Positions 26,518 to 34,765 of a stretch of 64,000 bases of DNA are shown here, piece by piece (the first letter of the stretch is position 1; every line of letters starts with the position of its first letter). Origin of the DNA: Kitasatospora azatica KCTC 9699 (GTDB lineage Bacteria; Actinomycetota; Actinomycetes; Streptomycetales; Streptomycetaceae); NCBI RefSeq assembly GCF_000744785.1, contig NZ_JQMO01000002.1, positions 310,001 through 374,000 of the forward strand, given 5' to 3'. Below the pieces are notes generated by a model. It saw only the letters and a program-made list of their open reading frames with translations, did no database searches and was not told where the DNA came from. The translations under genes were made by a program, and so were the position numbers.

Positions 26518-26584
26518 TCATTCAGGAAGACTTTATGATCATCGCCTTGATCCGACCGAGAGACGGCCGGTGAACTTACCGTGA

Positions 26585-26637
26585 ACTCGGGGTCTACGAC
26601 AGCGTCAGGCCCGGGGTCTACGACAGCGTCGGACCCG
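26585..26637. repeat. 25-bp tandem duplication at the TetR gene end
   Basis: GGGGTCTACGACAGCGTC occurs twice in tandem, 25 bp apart, and a third copy begins with CCCGGGGTAC. One copy contains the stop and last codons of the TetR gene, and the next duplicates them downstream. The stop used is the first met. Confidence 0.6.
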
Positions 26638-27238
26638 GGGTACTGAACGCGGCCAGCAGCGGAGCGAGGAAACGCCGCTCCAGCTGCCCCGGTGGCAGCG
26701 CCGTCGGCTCCACGTAGCTCTGCGCCAACCCGCCCTCGCGGATCGCGATCAGCAGCCGGGCCAGCTCCTCGGCGTCCACGGTGAGCGTGCGGCCCGCCCG
26801 CTCCAGCTGCTCGGTCAGGCCCCGGGCCAGCGCGGCACGCAGCCGGGCGTCGTGCTGGGCGAGCACCCAACCGGCCTGCGGGTCGCGGATCGCGTGCAGG
26901 GTGAACTCGGTGGTGACCAGGTACCAGTCGCGCTCGGCGGGCTCGATCTCGGCGAGGATCTCGACCAGGCCGGGGAGCGTGAGGTCGCCGCCGGGGGTCG
27001 AGGCGATCCGGTCGGTGATCCGTTCGAGGATCCGCTCGCTGTGCTGGTCGAAGAGCGCCAGGAAAAGCTCGTCCTTGCTGCTGAAGTTGGAGTAGAACGC
27101 CCCTCGGGTGAAGCCGGCCCGCTCGCAGATCTGCTCGATGGTGGCCGCATGGAAGCCGTACTGCGCGAACGTCTCCAGCGCGGCCGCCAGCAGCGCGGCG
27201 CGGGTGCGCGGGCGGCGCTTGGTGACACCCTTCGGCAT
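26618..27238 (-). CDS. TetR-family regulator
   Basis: 206 aa. The N-terminal helix-turn-helix is typical: RAALLAAALETFAQYGFHAATIEQICERAGFTRGAFYSNFSSKDELFLALF (quoted in part). The C-terminal ligand domain is of the common 150-residue type (LARLLIAIREGG). ATG 27238 is followed by a basic tail KGVTKRRPRTRA. It is divergent from the class II aldolase gene; the 146-bp gap contains two palindromes, one of them (CGTATC-G-GATACG) typical of TetR operators, so it likely represses the aldolase/reductase pair and itself. Confidence 0.88.
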   Translation of the reverse strand: MPKGVTKRRPRTRAALLAAALETFAQYGFHAATIEQICERAGFTRGAFYSNFSSKDELFLALFDQHSERILERITDRIASTPGGDLTLPGLVEILAEIEPAERDWYLVTTEFTLHAIRDPQAGWVLAQHDARLRAALARGLTEQLERAGRTLTVDAEELARLLIAIREGGLAQSYVEPTALPPGQLERRFLAPLLAAFSTPGPTLS

Positions 27239-27307
27239 CGGTGGTCCCTCCAGCAGGTGCGGCCAGGTGCGGCGACGGGGTCACGATACCTTTCCGTCCC
27301 TGCGGAT

Positions 27308-27332
27308 TCGATGCATCGACGTATCGGATACG
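27308..27332. promoter_or_regulatory. two adjacent palindromes, probable TetR operator
   Basis: TCGATGCATCGA (27308-27319) is a perfect 12-bp palindrome, and CGTATC-G-GATACG (27320-27332) a perfect 13-bp palindrome directly next to it. Both lie between the divergent TetR (start 27238) and aldolase (start 27385) genes. A CGATAC half-site also appears near 27283. A possible -10 TATGTT lies at 27339. Confidence 0.6.
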
Positions 27333-27384
27333 CGAGTGTATGTTGTGCGGCGTCCGCAGAGCCGCGCACACGATGGAGCCCGCC

Positions 27385-28248
27385 ATGAGCAGTGACCCCG
27401 CCCAGGCCGCCCAGAAGACTCAGGCCCAGACGACTCAGGCCCAGACCACTCAAACTGCCCTGTTGGCCGCAGCGGTCGGCCCGACCCCCGAGGGCGTCAC
27501 CGTCCCACTGCCGCCCAGCTTCGACTCCATCGAGTCCGAGCGCCAGTACCGCAAGGAACAACTCGCCGCCGGATTCCGGCTGTTCGGGAAGTTCGGGTTC
27601 TCCGAGGGGGTCGCCGGGCACATCACCGTGCGCGACCCGGAGAACCCGCAGTGGTTCTGGGTCAACCCGTTCGGCACGAGCTTCAACATGATCAAGGCCT
27701 CCGACCTGATCCTGGTCGACCACGAGGGCACCCTGCTGCACGGCAACCGGCTGGTCAACAAGGCCGCCTTCGTCATCCACTCCCAGGTGCACGCCGCCCG
27801 CCCCGACGCCGTCGCCGCCGCGCACTCCCACTCGCTGCACGGGAAGGCCTTCTCCAGCCTCGGCATCCAGCTCGACCCGATCACCCAGGACGCCTGCGCC
27901 TTCTTCGAGGACCACGGCCTGTACAGCGACTACCGCGGGGTGGTCAACGAGCTGGAGGAGGGCAAGCGGGTCGCCGCCGCGCTCGGCTCGTACAAGGCCG
28001 TCATCCTGCAGAACCACGGGCTGCTGACGGTGGGTCAGTCGGTGGCGGAGGCGGTCTGGTGGTTCATCACCATGGAACGCTCCTGCCAGGCGCAGCTGCT
28101 CGCGATGGCCGCCGGCACGCCCAAGCTGATCGACCGGGAGACCGCGCTGACCACCCGCGAGCAGATCGGCGGCCACCTGGCGGGCTGGTTCCAGGCGCAG
28201 CCGCTCTGGGACCAGATCACCGCCTCCGACCCCGACCTGTTCGACTGA
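27385..28248 (+). CDS. class II aldolase/adducin-family protein
   Basis: 287 aa. Metal ligands fit the family: AAAHSHSLHGKAF (His-x-His) and ILQNHGLLTVG (third His). The catalytic acidic residue lies in the VNELEEG/FFEDHG region. The N-terminus bears short QAQTTQ repeats (15-bp DNA unit) not usual for the fold. Family members cleave sugar phosphates or decarboxylate keto acids using zinc. ATG 27385 has GGAG six bases upstream. The PanE-like reductase follows 71 bp downstream, suggesting an operon under the divergent TetR. Confidence 0.85.
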   Translation: MSSDPAQAAQKTQAQTTQAQTTQTALLAAAVGPTPEGVTVPLPPSFDSIESERQYRKEQLAAGFRLFGKFGFSEGVAGHITVRDPENPQWFWVNPFGTSFNMIKASDLILVDHEGTLLHGNRLVNKAAFVIHSQVHAARPDAVAAAHSHSLHGKAFSSLGIQLDPITQDACAFFEDHGLYSDYRGVVNELEEGKRVAAALGSYKAVILQNHGLLTVGQSVAEAVWWFITMERSCQAQLLAMAAGTPKLIDRETALTTREQIGGHLAGWFQAQPLWDQITASDPDLFD

Positions 28249-28319
28249 GCCTGTCACAGCGCCCGCCAGCGACCCCGCCCCTGACCCAGATCCTGCCCTC
28301 GGTGTCCCTGGAGGCCGCC

Positions 28320-29345
28320 ATGTCCACACCCGACCGGCTGCGGATCGCCGTGTTCGGCGCCGGCAGCATCGGCTGCCACCTGGGTGGCCTACTGGCCGCC
28401 GTCGCCGATGTCACGCTGATCGGCCGACCCGCCGCGATGGCCGCGATCGACCGGCACGGGCTGACCCTGACCGGCCCGGTCGGCACCCACCGTCCGACCG
28501 GGGGGCCGGCCCTGGCCACCGACCCCGCAGCGGCCGCCGGGGCGGACTTCGTGCTGGTGACCGTGAAGTCCACCGACACGGTGGCCGCCGCTCGCGAGCT
28601 CGCCGGCCACCTGGACGCCGCGAGCGTGGTGGTCAGCTTCCAGAACGGTCTGCACAACCCGCGCCTGCTGCGCGCCGAGCTGCCCGGCCACCGGGTGCTG
28701 GCGGGCATGGTCCCGTACAACGTGGTGCGCACCGGCCCCGCCGCCTTCCACCAGGGCAGCGGCGGGCGGGTGATGCTGGAGGACGCTCCGCAGGCGGCTG
28801 CCCTGGCGACCGCCGCCGGGGCAGCCGGACTGCGGCTGGAGCTGCGCTCCGACATGCCCGCCGTGCAGGCCGCCAAGCTGCTGATGAACCTCAACAACGC
28901 GATCAACGCGCTCTCCGACCTGCCGCTGCGCGAGCAGTTGGGGCAGCGCCCGTACCGGGCCTGCCTGGCCCGGTGCCAACGCGAGGCGCTCGCCGCGTTC
29001 CGGGCCGGGGGCATCCGGCCGGCCCAGCTCGGCCCGGTGCCGGCCACCCGGACGCCGTACCTGCTGCGGCTGCCCGACGCTCTCTTCCGGCGGCTGGCCG
29101 CGGCCAGCCTGCGGATCGACGCCCAGGCCCGCTCCTCGATGTGGGAGGACCTGCAACGCGGCCGCCCGACCGAGGTGGACTCGCTGCAGGGCGAGGTGGT
29201 GGCACTGGCCGAGCGGCACGGACTCACCGCTCCCGCCAACGCCCGGCTGGCCGCCCTGGTCCGGGCGGCCGAACAGGCGGGCCCGGGTGCCGCCCGCCGG
29301 TGGAGCGGGCCCGAGTTGCTGGCCGAGCTGACCCGGGAGGATTGA
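28320..29345 (+). CDS. ketopantoate-reductase-family (PanE-like) dehydrogenase
   Basis: 341 aa. Rossmann motif FGAGSIGCHLGG at the N-terminus, VKSTDT, and the C-domain catalytic region KLLMNLNNAINALSD (Lys and Asn) with TEVDSLQGEVV are the landmarks of 2-dehydropantoate 2-reductase relatives. NADPH reduces a 2-keto acid carbonyl. Placement after an aldolase, not with pantothenate genes, argues for a degradative keto-acid reductase rather than PanE proper. ATG 28320 has GGAGG five bases upstream. A GACCCGG/CCGGGTC hairpin at 29378-29398 follows. Confidence 0.85.
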   Translation: MSTPDRLRIAVFGAGSIGCHLGGLLAAVADVTLIGRPAAMAAIDRHGLTLTGPVGTHRPTGGPALATDPAAAAGADFVLVTVKSTDTVAAARELAGHLDAASVVVSFQNGLHNPRLLRAELPGHRVLAGMVPYNVVRTGPAAFHQGSGGRVMLEDAPQAAALATAAGAAGLRLELRSDMPAVQAAKLLMNLNNAINALSDLPLREQLGQRPYRACLARCQREALAAFRAGGIRPAQLGPVPATRTPYLLRLPDALFRRLAAASLRIDAQARSSMWEDLQRGRPTEVDSLQGEVVALAERHGLTAPANARLAALVRAAEQAGPGAARRWSGPELLAELTRED

Positions 29346-29377
29346 ACCCCGCCGTATCTGGGAAGGCGAACAGTCGG

Positions 29378-29398
29378 GACCCGGTTCGCCGCCGGGTC
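29378..29398 (+). terminator. hairpin after the PanE-like gene
   Basis: GACCCGG (29378-29384) and CCGGGTC (29392-29398) pair perfectly around a 7-base loop, 33 bp after the stop codon. There is no U tract, as is usual for such hairpins in GC-rich actinomycetes. Confidence 0.4.
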
Positions 29399-29438
29399 AT
29401 ACGGCTTTGCGCATGCGGCCGCGAGGAGGTGGGTCCAG

Positions 29439-29669
29439 GTGAATCCAGTCAAGCGCTACGCGGTGTCACTGCCCGGCCCGATCGGAGCCCATGCCCCGGC
29501 CAGAGTGGTCGTCGTGCACCGCACCGCCAGGACGGCGTCCGGGGCACCGGTCTACATCAACCAGGACGGCGACTTCAAGGTCACCATCGACGAGTTGGGC
29601 GCGGCCCAGCTGCTGGACGGCGACGACGGCGCCCAGTGTCAGTGCCTGCACGCGGTCGCCCTGCCGTAG
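29439..29669 (+). CDS. small protein, DUF6296-like
   Basis: 76 aa. RYAVSLPGPIGAHAPARVVVVHRT, then GAPVYINQDGDFKVTIDELG, gives a short all-beta protein resembling the DUF6296 group found in Kitasatospora (recognised by pattern, not certain). It has a CQC near the C-terminus. GTG 29439 has GAGGAGG about 9-10 bases upstream. There is no signal or membrane segment. Function unknown. Confidence 0.6.
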   Translation: MNPVKRYAVSLPGPIGAHAPARVVVVHRTARTASGAPVYINQDGDFKVTIDELGAAQLLDGDDGAQCQCLHAVALP

Positions 29670-29727
29670 CGGCAGCCCGGCGCCCCGTAGCGTCGGCCCG
29701 GCCTGGTCGGCTGTCGGAGTTGTCCGC

Positions 29728-30930
29728 CTACCCGAGTCGGTAGTCCGGCAGCGCGATGGCCCCCGCCTTGGCGAACTGCTTGGCCAGGATCGGGCGCATC
29801 GGCCACCGACTCATCGCGCGCATCGAGGCGGCCCGCATCCGGATCGCCAGCGCGCTGCCCGGCGCGTAGCCGTTCGCTCCGCCGGGCGGCAGCTCCTGGG
29901 CCTGCTTGGCGTACGGGCGCATCACCTCGTCGTAGCGCTGGAAGGCCACCCGGTGGTCACCGCCGGCGGCGACGAGTTCGCCGGCGAGCACGTAGCCGCC
30001 GACCAAGGCGAGGCTGGTTCCCAGCCCGGTGAGCGGGGTCGGGCAGTAGCCCGCGTCGCCGACCAGTGCCACCCGCCCGCGCGCGGGCCGGTCGACCCGG
30101 ACCTGGCCCATCGAGTCGAGGAAGAAGTCCGAGGACCGGCGCATCGCCCGCAGCAGCCGCGGCACCTCCCAGCCCAGCCCGGCGAACCGCCGCTCCAGCA
30201 GGTCCTGCTGCGCGGTGACGTCCCGGCGGTCGTAGTCGATCGGCGCGGAACGGAAGCTCAGGCCCGCCTTGATCTCGCCGGGCAGCCGACCCGGCCGGGC
30301 CGAGGCGACCAGGCCGCCGGGCGCGTTGAACATCTGGAACCAGCCGTCCAGTTCCAGCTCCTCGTGGGCGGTGAACCAGGCGGTGTAGAGGCCGAGCGGG
30401 TGGACGAACTCCTCGCGCGGTCCGAAGGCGAGCCCACGGACCACCGAGTGCAGCCCGTCCGCGCCGACGACCAGTCCGAACCGGCGCGAGTCGGCCTTCT
30501 CGAAGCCGACCGTGACCGCTTCCTGATCCTGCTCGAGCTCGGTGACGGTGTCGTCGAAGAGGTACTCGACGTCCGCACGGGTGCTCTCGTACAGCAGCCC
30601 CGCCAGGTCACCGCGGAGGATCTCGATCTCGGAGACGATCCCCTCTCCCCCGAAGGCGTCCTCCGCCATCCGCGCGGTGGCCTTCCCCGCGGCGTCCACC
30701 AGCATGAAGCCGCGCTGTTCCACGCTGAGTTCACGGGCCTGCTCCATCAGCCCCATCCGGCTGATGACGGTGCGTCCGGCACCGCGCAGGTCCACTGTCT
30801 GTCCACCGGGCCGCGGCGCCGGAGCGCGCTCCACCACCGTGACGGTGTACCCCGCCCGGTTCAACCAGTACGCGAGAGCGGGTCCGGCGATGCCGGCACC
30901 CGAGACGAGCACGTTCGTGTTCTTCGACAT
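29728..30930 (-). CDS. FAD-dependent monooxygenase
   Basis: 400 aa. VLVSGAGIAGPALAYWLNRAG binds FAD, VVGADGLHSVVR is the DG motif, and VALVGDAGYCPTPLTGLGTSLALVGGYVLAGEL the GD motif; all three signatures of class A flavin hydroxylases (TetX/PHBH-like) are intact. It would hydroxylate a small aromatic or polyketide-like compound with NAD(P)H. ATG 30930 lies six bases after a TACGCT -10 box, so it may be leaderless. A palindrome overlaps this promoter. No dedicated regulator is adjacent. Confidence 0.87.
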   Translation of the reverse strand: MSKNTNVLVSGAGIAGPALAYWLNRAGYTVTVVERAPAPRPGGQTVDLRGAGRTVISRMGLMEQARELSVEQRGFMLVDAAGKATARMAEDAFGGEGIVSEIEILRGDLAGLLYESTRADVEYLFDDTVTELEQDQEAVTVGFEKADSRRFGLVVGADGLHSVVRGLAFGPREEFVHPLGLYTAWFTAHEELELDGWFQMFNAPGGLVASARPGRLPGEIKAGLSFRSAPIDYDRRDVTAQQDLLERRFAGLGWEVPRLLRAMRRSSDFFLDSMGQVRVDRPARGRVALVGDAGYCPTPLTGLGTSLALVGGYVLAGELVAAGGDHRVAFQRYDEVMRPYAKQAQELPPGGANGYAPGSALAIRMRAASMRAMSRWPMRPILAKQFAKAGAIALPDYRLG

Positions 30931-30936
30931 GCCTCG

Positions 30937-30965
30937 AGCGTACGACGTACGCAGCGCACTAGCAA
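30937..30965 (-). promoter_or_regulatory. promoter with CGTACG-A-CGTACG operator
   Basis: On the leftward strand, TTGCTA (30965-30960) and TACGCT (30942-30937) are spaced 17 bp. A 13-bp palindrome CGTACG-A-CGTACG (30939-30951) overlaps the -10 box and spacer. The ATG at 30930 is only six bases beyond the -10 box, so the mRNA would be leaderless or nearly so. A TetR-like repressor site is inferred. Confidence 0.55.
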
Positions 30966-31088
30966 CCCTGAATTGCCCCTAAGGGAAGCCCTGATGGCGA
31001 CAGCCGCACTAGTGCACTGGCTCGCCCGTAACCCCAGGTCCTCCCGACCGGTTGATCAGTCCGGCAGATCCCCCTCCTGGAGGCCCCC

Positions 31089-31331
31089 ATGCGCACCGCC
31101 GCCCGCTGCATCCTGACCGCCGCCGCCGCCCTCACCCTCGCGACCCTGGCCACCGCCACCTCGGCCACCGCCACCTCGGCCACCGCCACCTCGGCCTCCG
31201 CCGCCGCGAACCCCGCCCCCGACAAGCAGGGCCACACCTACAGCATCCCGGTCGGCGCCATCAGCGACCTGGGCGACCTCACCAAGGTCGCCAACCTCGG
31301 CCCGGACTTCGCCGCGCTGCTCGGACGTTGA
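31089..31331 (+). CDS. small secreted peptide
   Basis: 80 aa. A signal peptide (MRTAARCILTAAAALTLATLA) is followed by imperfect ATSAT repeats (15-bp DNA unit, three copies) and a 40-residue mature part, DKQGHTYSIPVGAISDLGDL...ALLGR, of no known family. ATG 31089 has GGAGG five bases upstream, so translation is credible. No Cys is predicted in the mature part. Confidence 0.6.
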   Translation: MRTAARCILTAAAALTLATLATATSATATSATATSASAAANPAPDKQGHTYSIPVGAISDLGDLTKVANLGPDFAALLGR

Positions 31332-31389
31332 GCGCGCACTAGCCTGGAAGAGCGGCGATCGGTCATCGGCATCCCGGTTGGGGGTTCCC

Positions 31390-31953
31390 ATGAACGTGCA
31401 CAGATCCGCGCTCGCGGCAGGCCTGCTGGCCGGGGCGTTAGCAACGGCCGTGGGCTGCGGCGGAAAGTCGGCCGCGCCACAGGTGACACAGAGCGTGACG
31501 GTGACCTCCTCGCCTTCGCCCACCCCGTCACCCTCGCCGACGGTCACGGTGACCAACACCCCACCACCAACCGTCACCGTGACCCCGACGCCCACCCCGA
31601 CCGTCACCGTCACCCGGTCCGCCCCCACCTCGGCGCCGGCCGCCTCCGTCCCACACCTGACCAACGCCTCCGCCGTGGTGGAGCAGTACTACCAGGACAT
31701 CACCAACCACGACTACGCGGCGGCCTGGGCCCTGGGCGGCGCCAACATCGCCGGCCCGAGCTACGCGAGTTACGTCGCGGGGTTCGCCACCACCGCGAGC
31801 ATCAGCCTCGGCACCGTGAGCGAGTTCAACTCCTCCACCGTCCAGGCAGTCCTGTACGCCACCCAGACCGACGGCACGGTCAAGGTCTACCAGGGCACCT
31901 ACACCGTCAACAACGGCGTCCTGGTCGCCGCCAACATCCACCAAGTGAGCTGA
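31390..31953 (+). CDS. lipoprotein with Thr/Pro linker and NTF2-like domain
   Basis: 187 aa. The signal ends in a lipobox (ATAVGC, Cys about 23). A long linker of TVTVTxTPTPT repeats follows, then a ~95-residue domain (ASAVVEQYYQDITNHDYAAAWALGG...) resembling SnoaL/NTF2-like folds of actinobacterial lipoproteins. Codon 17 is TTA, indicating possible bldA dependence. ATG 31390 follows GGGGG; a TTG 12 bases upstream is less likely. It is convergent with the second SpoIIE gene (26-bp gap). Confidence 0.75.
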   Translation: MNVHRSALAAGLLAGALATAVGCGGKSAAPQVTQSVTVTSSPSPTPSPSPTVTVTNTPPPTVTVTPTPTPTVTVTRSAPTSAPAASVPHLTNASAVVEQYYQDITNHDYAAAWALGGANIAGPSYASYVAGFATTASISLGTVSEFNSSTVQAVLYATQTDGTVKVYQGTYTVNNGVLVAANIHQVS

Positions 31954-31979
31954 AGAAGTCCACGAACAGGTCGACCAGG

Positions 31980-34472
31980 TCAGCCGGAAGCCGCTGTAGC
32001 CGTCACCGACGGAGCAGGAGCCGGAAGATCCTGCTCCGCCCAGATGAGTTTGCCGTCGGCGGTGTAGCGGTGGCCCCAGCGACGGGTGAGTTGGGCGACC
32101 AGGAACAGCCCGCGGCCGCCCTCATCGGTGGTGCGGGCGTGGCGCAGCCGCGGCGAGGTGCCGCTGGCGTCGGAGACCTCGCAGATCAGAACGGTGTGCC
32201 GGATCAGACGCAGGCGGATCGGACCGGCACCGTAGCGGATGGCGTTGGTGACCAGCTCACTGACGATCAGCTCCGTCGTGGCCACCAGGTCCTCCAGGCC
32301 CCACTGGACGAGTTGGTGCATGGCCAAGGAGCGGGCTTTCGCGACGACGGCGGGGTCGGACGGTAGGTCCCAGCAGACGACCTTGTGGGCGTCCAGGGCG
32401 TGGGTGCGCGCGATCAGCAGGGCGACGTCATCGGCCGGCGGACCGGTCAGCAGGCTCTCAACCACCGTCCCGCACAGGGTGTCCAACGAGAGGCCGGGCT
32501 GCGCGAGGGCTGTCCTCAAGCGGGTCATTCCCTCGTCGATGTCCTGGTCCACGGCCTCGATGAGCCCGTCGGTGTAGAGGGCGATCAGGCTTCCCTCGGC
32601 CAGCTGCACTTCGGCGGACTCGAAGGGCAGGCCTCCCAGGCCCAGCGGCGGACCGGCGGGCAGGTCGAGAAAGGTGACGGTACCGTCCGGGTCGACCACT
32701 GCGGGCGGGGGATGCCCAGCCCTGGCCATGACGCACCGCCGGGTCACCGGATCGTAGACGGCGTACAGGCAGGTGGCACCCAGGACGGCCGTGGCGACGA
32801 CCTCGTCGTCGGTTGCTTCCTCCGTCAGGCGGATCACCAGGTCGTCGAGGCGAGCCAGCAGCTCATCGGGGTGCATGTCCATGTCGGCGAGCGTGTGCAG
32901 GGCGGTGCGCAGCCGGCCCATGGTCGCCGCCGCGTTGATGCCGTGCCCGACGACATCCCCGACGACCAGGGCGACGCGAGCTCCGGACAGCGGGATCACG
33001 TCGAACCAGTCGCCGCCCACACCGTCCCGTACGTCCGCCGGGAGGTAGCGCGACGCCACGTCCAGGGCGGTCCCGCCGACGAGCGTGTGCGGGAGCAGGC
33101 TGCGTTGCAGCGTGAGGGACGCGTTGTGCTCGCGGGTGTAGCGGCGAGCGTTGTCCACGGACACCGCGGCCCGGGCAGCGAGTTCCTCGGCGAGCAGCAG
33201 GTCGTCCGGCTCGAAGGGAGCCGGGTTCTGCGACCGGACGAAGGTGGCGAGGCCGAGGACGACACCGCGCGCTCGCAGCGGCACGGTCATGAGTGAGTGG
33301 AACCCGAACTCGCGGATCTTGGCCGCCCTGGCCGGGTGCTCGATCGCCCACATGCTGTCGGACGGATCCAGGGCCGGGGCCAGGAACGCTTCGCCCTCGA
33401 TCAGGTAGGTCCCGTCATGCGGCGGCGTGATGTTGACCGGCTCTCCGACCACGGCGAGAGCCTCGGGGCAGCCTTCGCGCACCGATTGGAGTCCGGCCCG
33501 TCGCATCGCGGGCCTGACAGCGAGCGGAGTCGGAGCCGGCTCGTCGCCGTGCAGGACCGACTCCAGCAGGTCGACGGTGGCGAAGTCGGCGAGGCGCGGC
33601 ACGACGAAGTCGGCCAGTTCCTGAGCGGTGTGCAGGACGTCCAGGGTGCTTCCGATCCGGGTGCCCGCCTCGTTGAGCAGAGCCAGGCGCTCCCGCGCCT
33701 TCCACCGGTCGGTGACGTCCATGCCCATGTAGCAGACGCCGAGGACGTTGTCGTCCGCGTCGATGAGCCGGAAGAACGAGGTCGAGTACGAGTGTTGCCG
33801 GTGCGGGTCCGCCCAGGTCCACCCCTGGTACTCGTAATCGATCACCGGTACGCCCGTCTCGAGCACCGTGCGCATCTGCTCCTCGAGCAGGTCGGTGTTC
33901 AGACCCGGCAGCGACTCCTTCATGCGGCGGCCGAGCCGCTTCTCCCGCGCGATGCCGCCATAACGTTCCAGGGTGTCGTTCATCCAGACGTACCGCAGAT
34001 CCGGGCTGAGCACCGCCATGCCGATCGGCGAACGCGTCAGGAACCCTTCGAGCACCGACCCGCGCATCGCCCAGGACGGCGACTGCGCCAGGTCGACCGC
34101 GGAGGCGAGCACACAGCTGCGCCCGTTCAGGTCGAACAGTGACGAGACCCGCAGACCCACCTCGAGACGCCGGCCGTCACGGTGGCGGAGCGCGATCAGA
34201 CCGCTCGATCCGCTCCCCGCCCGGCACCGCTCGGCGACGGCCGCCGCCCTCGACGCGTCCTGCGGCTCCGCCAGCAGCAGGGAGGCAGGTCGGTTGACCA
34301 CCTCGGCCGCCGGATAGCCGAGGAGTTCCGCTGCGGCCGCGGTCCATCCGACGACCGTACCCGCTGCGTCGACCACCGCCGTTGCCGCATCCGCCAGGTC
34401 GAACGGCCCGTGTCCGACGTTCCGGGCGGTGAGCCGCATGGTCGGCCCGCCCACTGGTGACTCAGGGACCAT
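31980..34472 (-). CDS. PAS-GAF-SpoIIE phosphatase with HATPase domain (paralogue 2)
   Basis: 830 aa. Same order as the gene at 22918: PAS (FDLADAATAVVDAAGTVVGW), second PAS (GMAVLSPDLRYVWMNDTL), GAF, SpoIIE phosphatase (GGDWFDVIPLSG, VVGDVVGHGINAAATM, ARAGHPPPAV, LYTDGLIE, DDVALLIARTH) and HATPase (ELVTNAIRYG, DEGGRGLFLVAQLTRRWG). All metal-binding Asp residues of the PP2C fold appear present. ATG 34472 has AGGAG nine bases upstream; GTG 34475 is the alternative. The near-identical C-termini but more divergent PAS/GAF regions of the two paralogues suggest shared output and different input signals. Confidence 0.92.
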   Translation of the reverse strand: MVPESPVGGPTMRLTARNVGHGPFDLADAATAVVDAAGTVVGWTAAAAELLGYPAAEVVNRPASLLLAEPQDASRAAAVAERCRAGSGSSGLIALRHRDGRRLEVGLRVSSLFDLNGRSCVLASAVDLAQSPSWAMRGSVLEGFLTRSPIGMAVLSPDLRYVWMNDTLERYGGIAREKRLGRRMKESLPGLNTDLLEEQMRTVLETGVPVIDYEYQGWTWADPHRQHSYSTSFFRLIDADDNVLGVCYMGMDVTDRWKARERLALLNEAGTRIGSTLDVLHTAQELADFVVPRLADFATVDLLESVLHGDEPAPTPLAVRPAMRRAGLQSVREGCPEALAVVGEPVNITPPHDGTYLIEGEAFLAPALDPSDSMWAIEHPARAAKIREFGFHSLMTVPLRARGVVLGLATFVRSQNPAPFEPDDLLLAEELAARAAVSVDNARRYTREHNASLTLQRSLLPHTLVGGTALDVASRYLPADVRDGVGGDWFDVIPLSGARVALVVGDVVGHGINAAATMGRLRTALHTLADMDMHPDELLARLDDLVIRLTEEATDDEVVATAVLGATCLYAVYDPVTRRCVMARAGHPPPAVVDPDGTVTFLDLPAGPPLGLGGLPFESAEVQLAEGSLIALYTDGLIEAVDQDIDEGMTRLRTALAQPGLSLDTLCGTVVESLLTGPPADDVALLIARTHALDAHKVVCWDLPSDPAVVAKARSLAMHQLVQWGLEDLVATTELIVSELVTNAIRYGAGPIRLRLIRHTVLICEVSDASGTSPRLRHARTTDEGGRGLFLVAQLTRRWGHRYTADGKLIWAEQDLPAPAPSVTATAASG

Positions 34473-34564
34473 CACAATCCACTCCTCACCTCAGTGTGAT
34501 GCCTTCGGCGGGGACCGACCAGGCCAGGCAGGGCCGCGCTGCGGTCCGGCCGGGCTCGGAAGAC

Positions 34565-34765
34565 CTATCGGAAGACCTGGCCGTCCTGTGCTTCGCCGGT
34601 GGCGAGCCTGGTGACCAGTAGCGCGACCAGGATGATGGCGCCGATCACGGCGGCTGCGAAGACCGTGAAGATCACCCCTTGCGCCCGGTTGGCGTTGACA
34701 GCGCCGACCCGTCCCGCGATGACCGGGCCCGCGACGGCGGCGAGAGCGCCGCCGATGACCGGAGC
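34565..34765 (-). pseudogene. 3' fragment of a membrane protein
   Basis: The frame reads [17 protein letters not shown], then [20 protein letters not shown] and IILVALLVTRLATG before TAG at 34565: one clear membrane helix and a short hydrophilic tail. It has no start of its own and begins exactly where the fuconate-dehydratase homology ends, in another frame. The parent family is not recognised. It looks like the far side of a deletion junction near 34760. Confidence 0.4.

Noticed and set aside
28320..29345. Pantothenate biosynthesis panE
   Set aside because: No pan genes nearby; it follows an aldolase under TetR control, so a catabolic keto-acid reductase is likelier.
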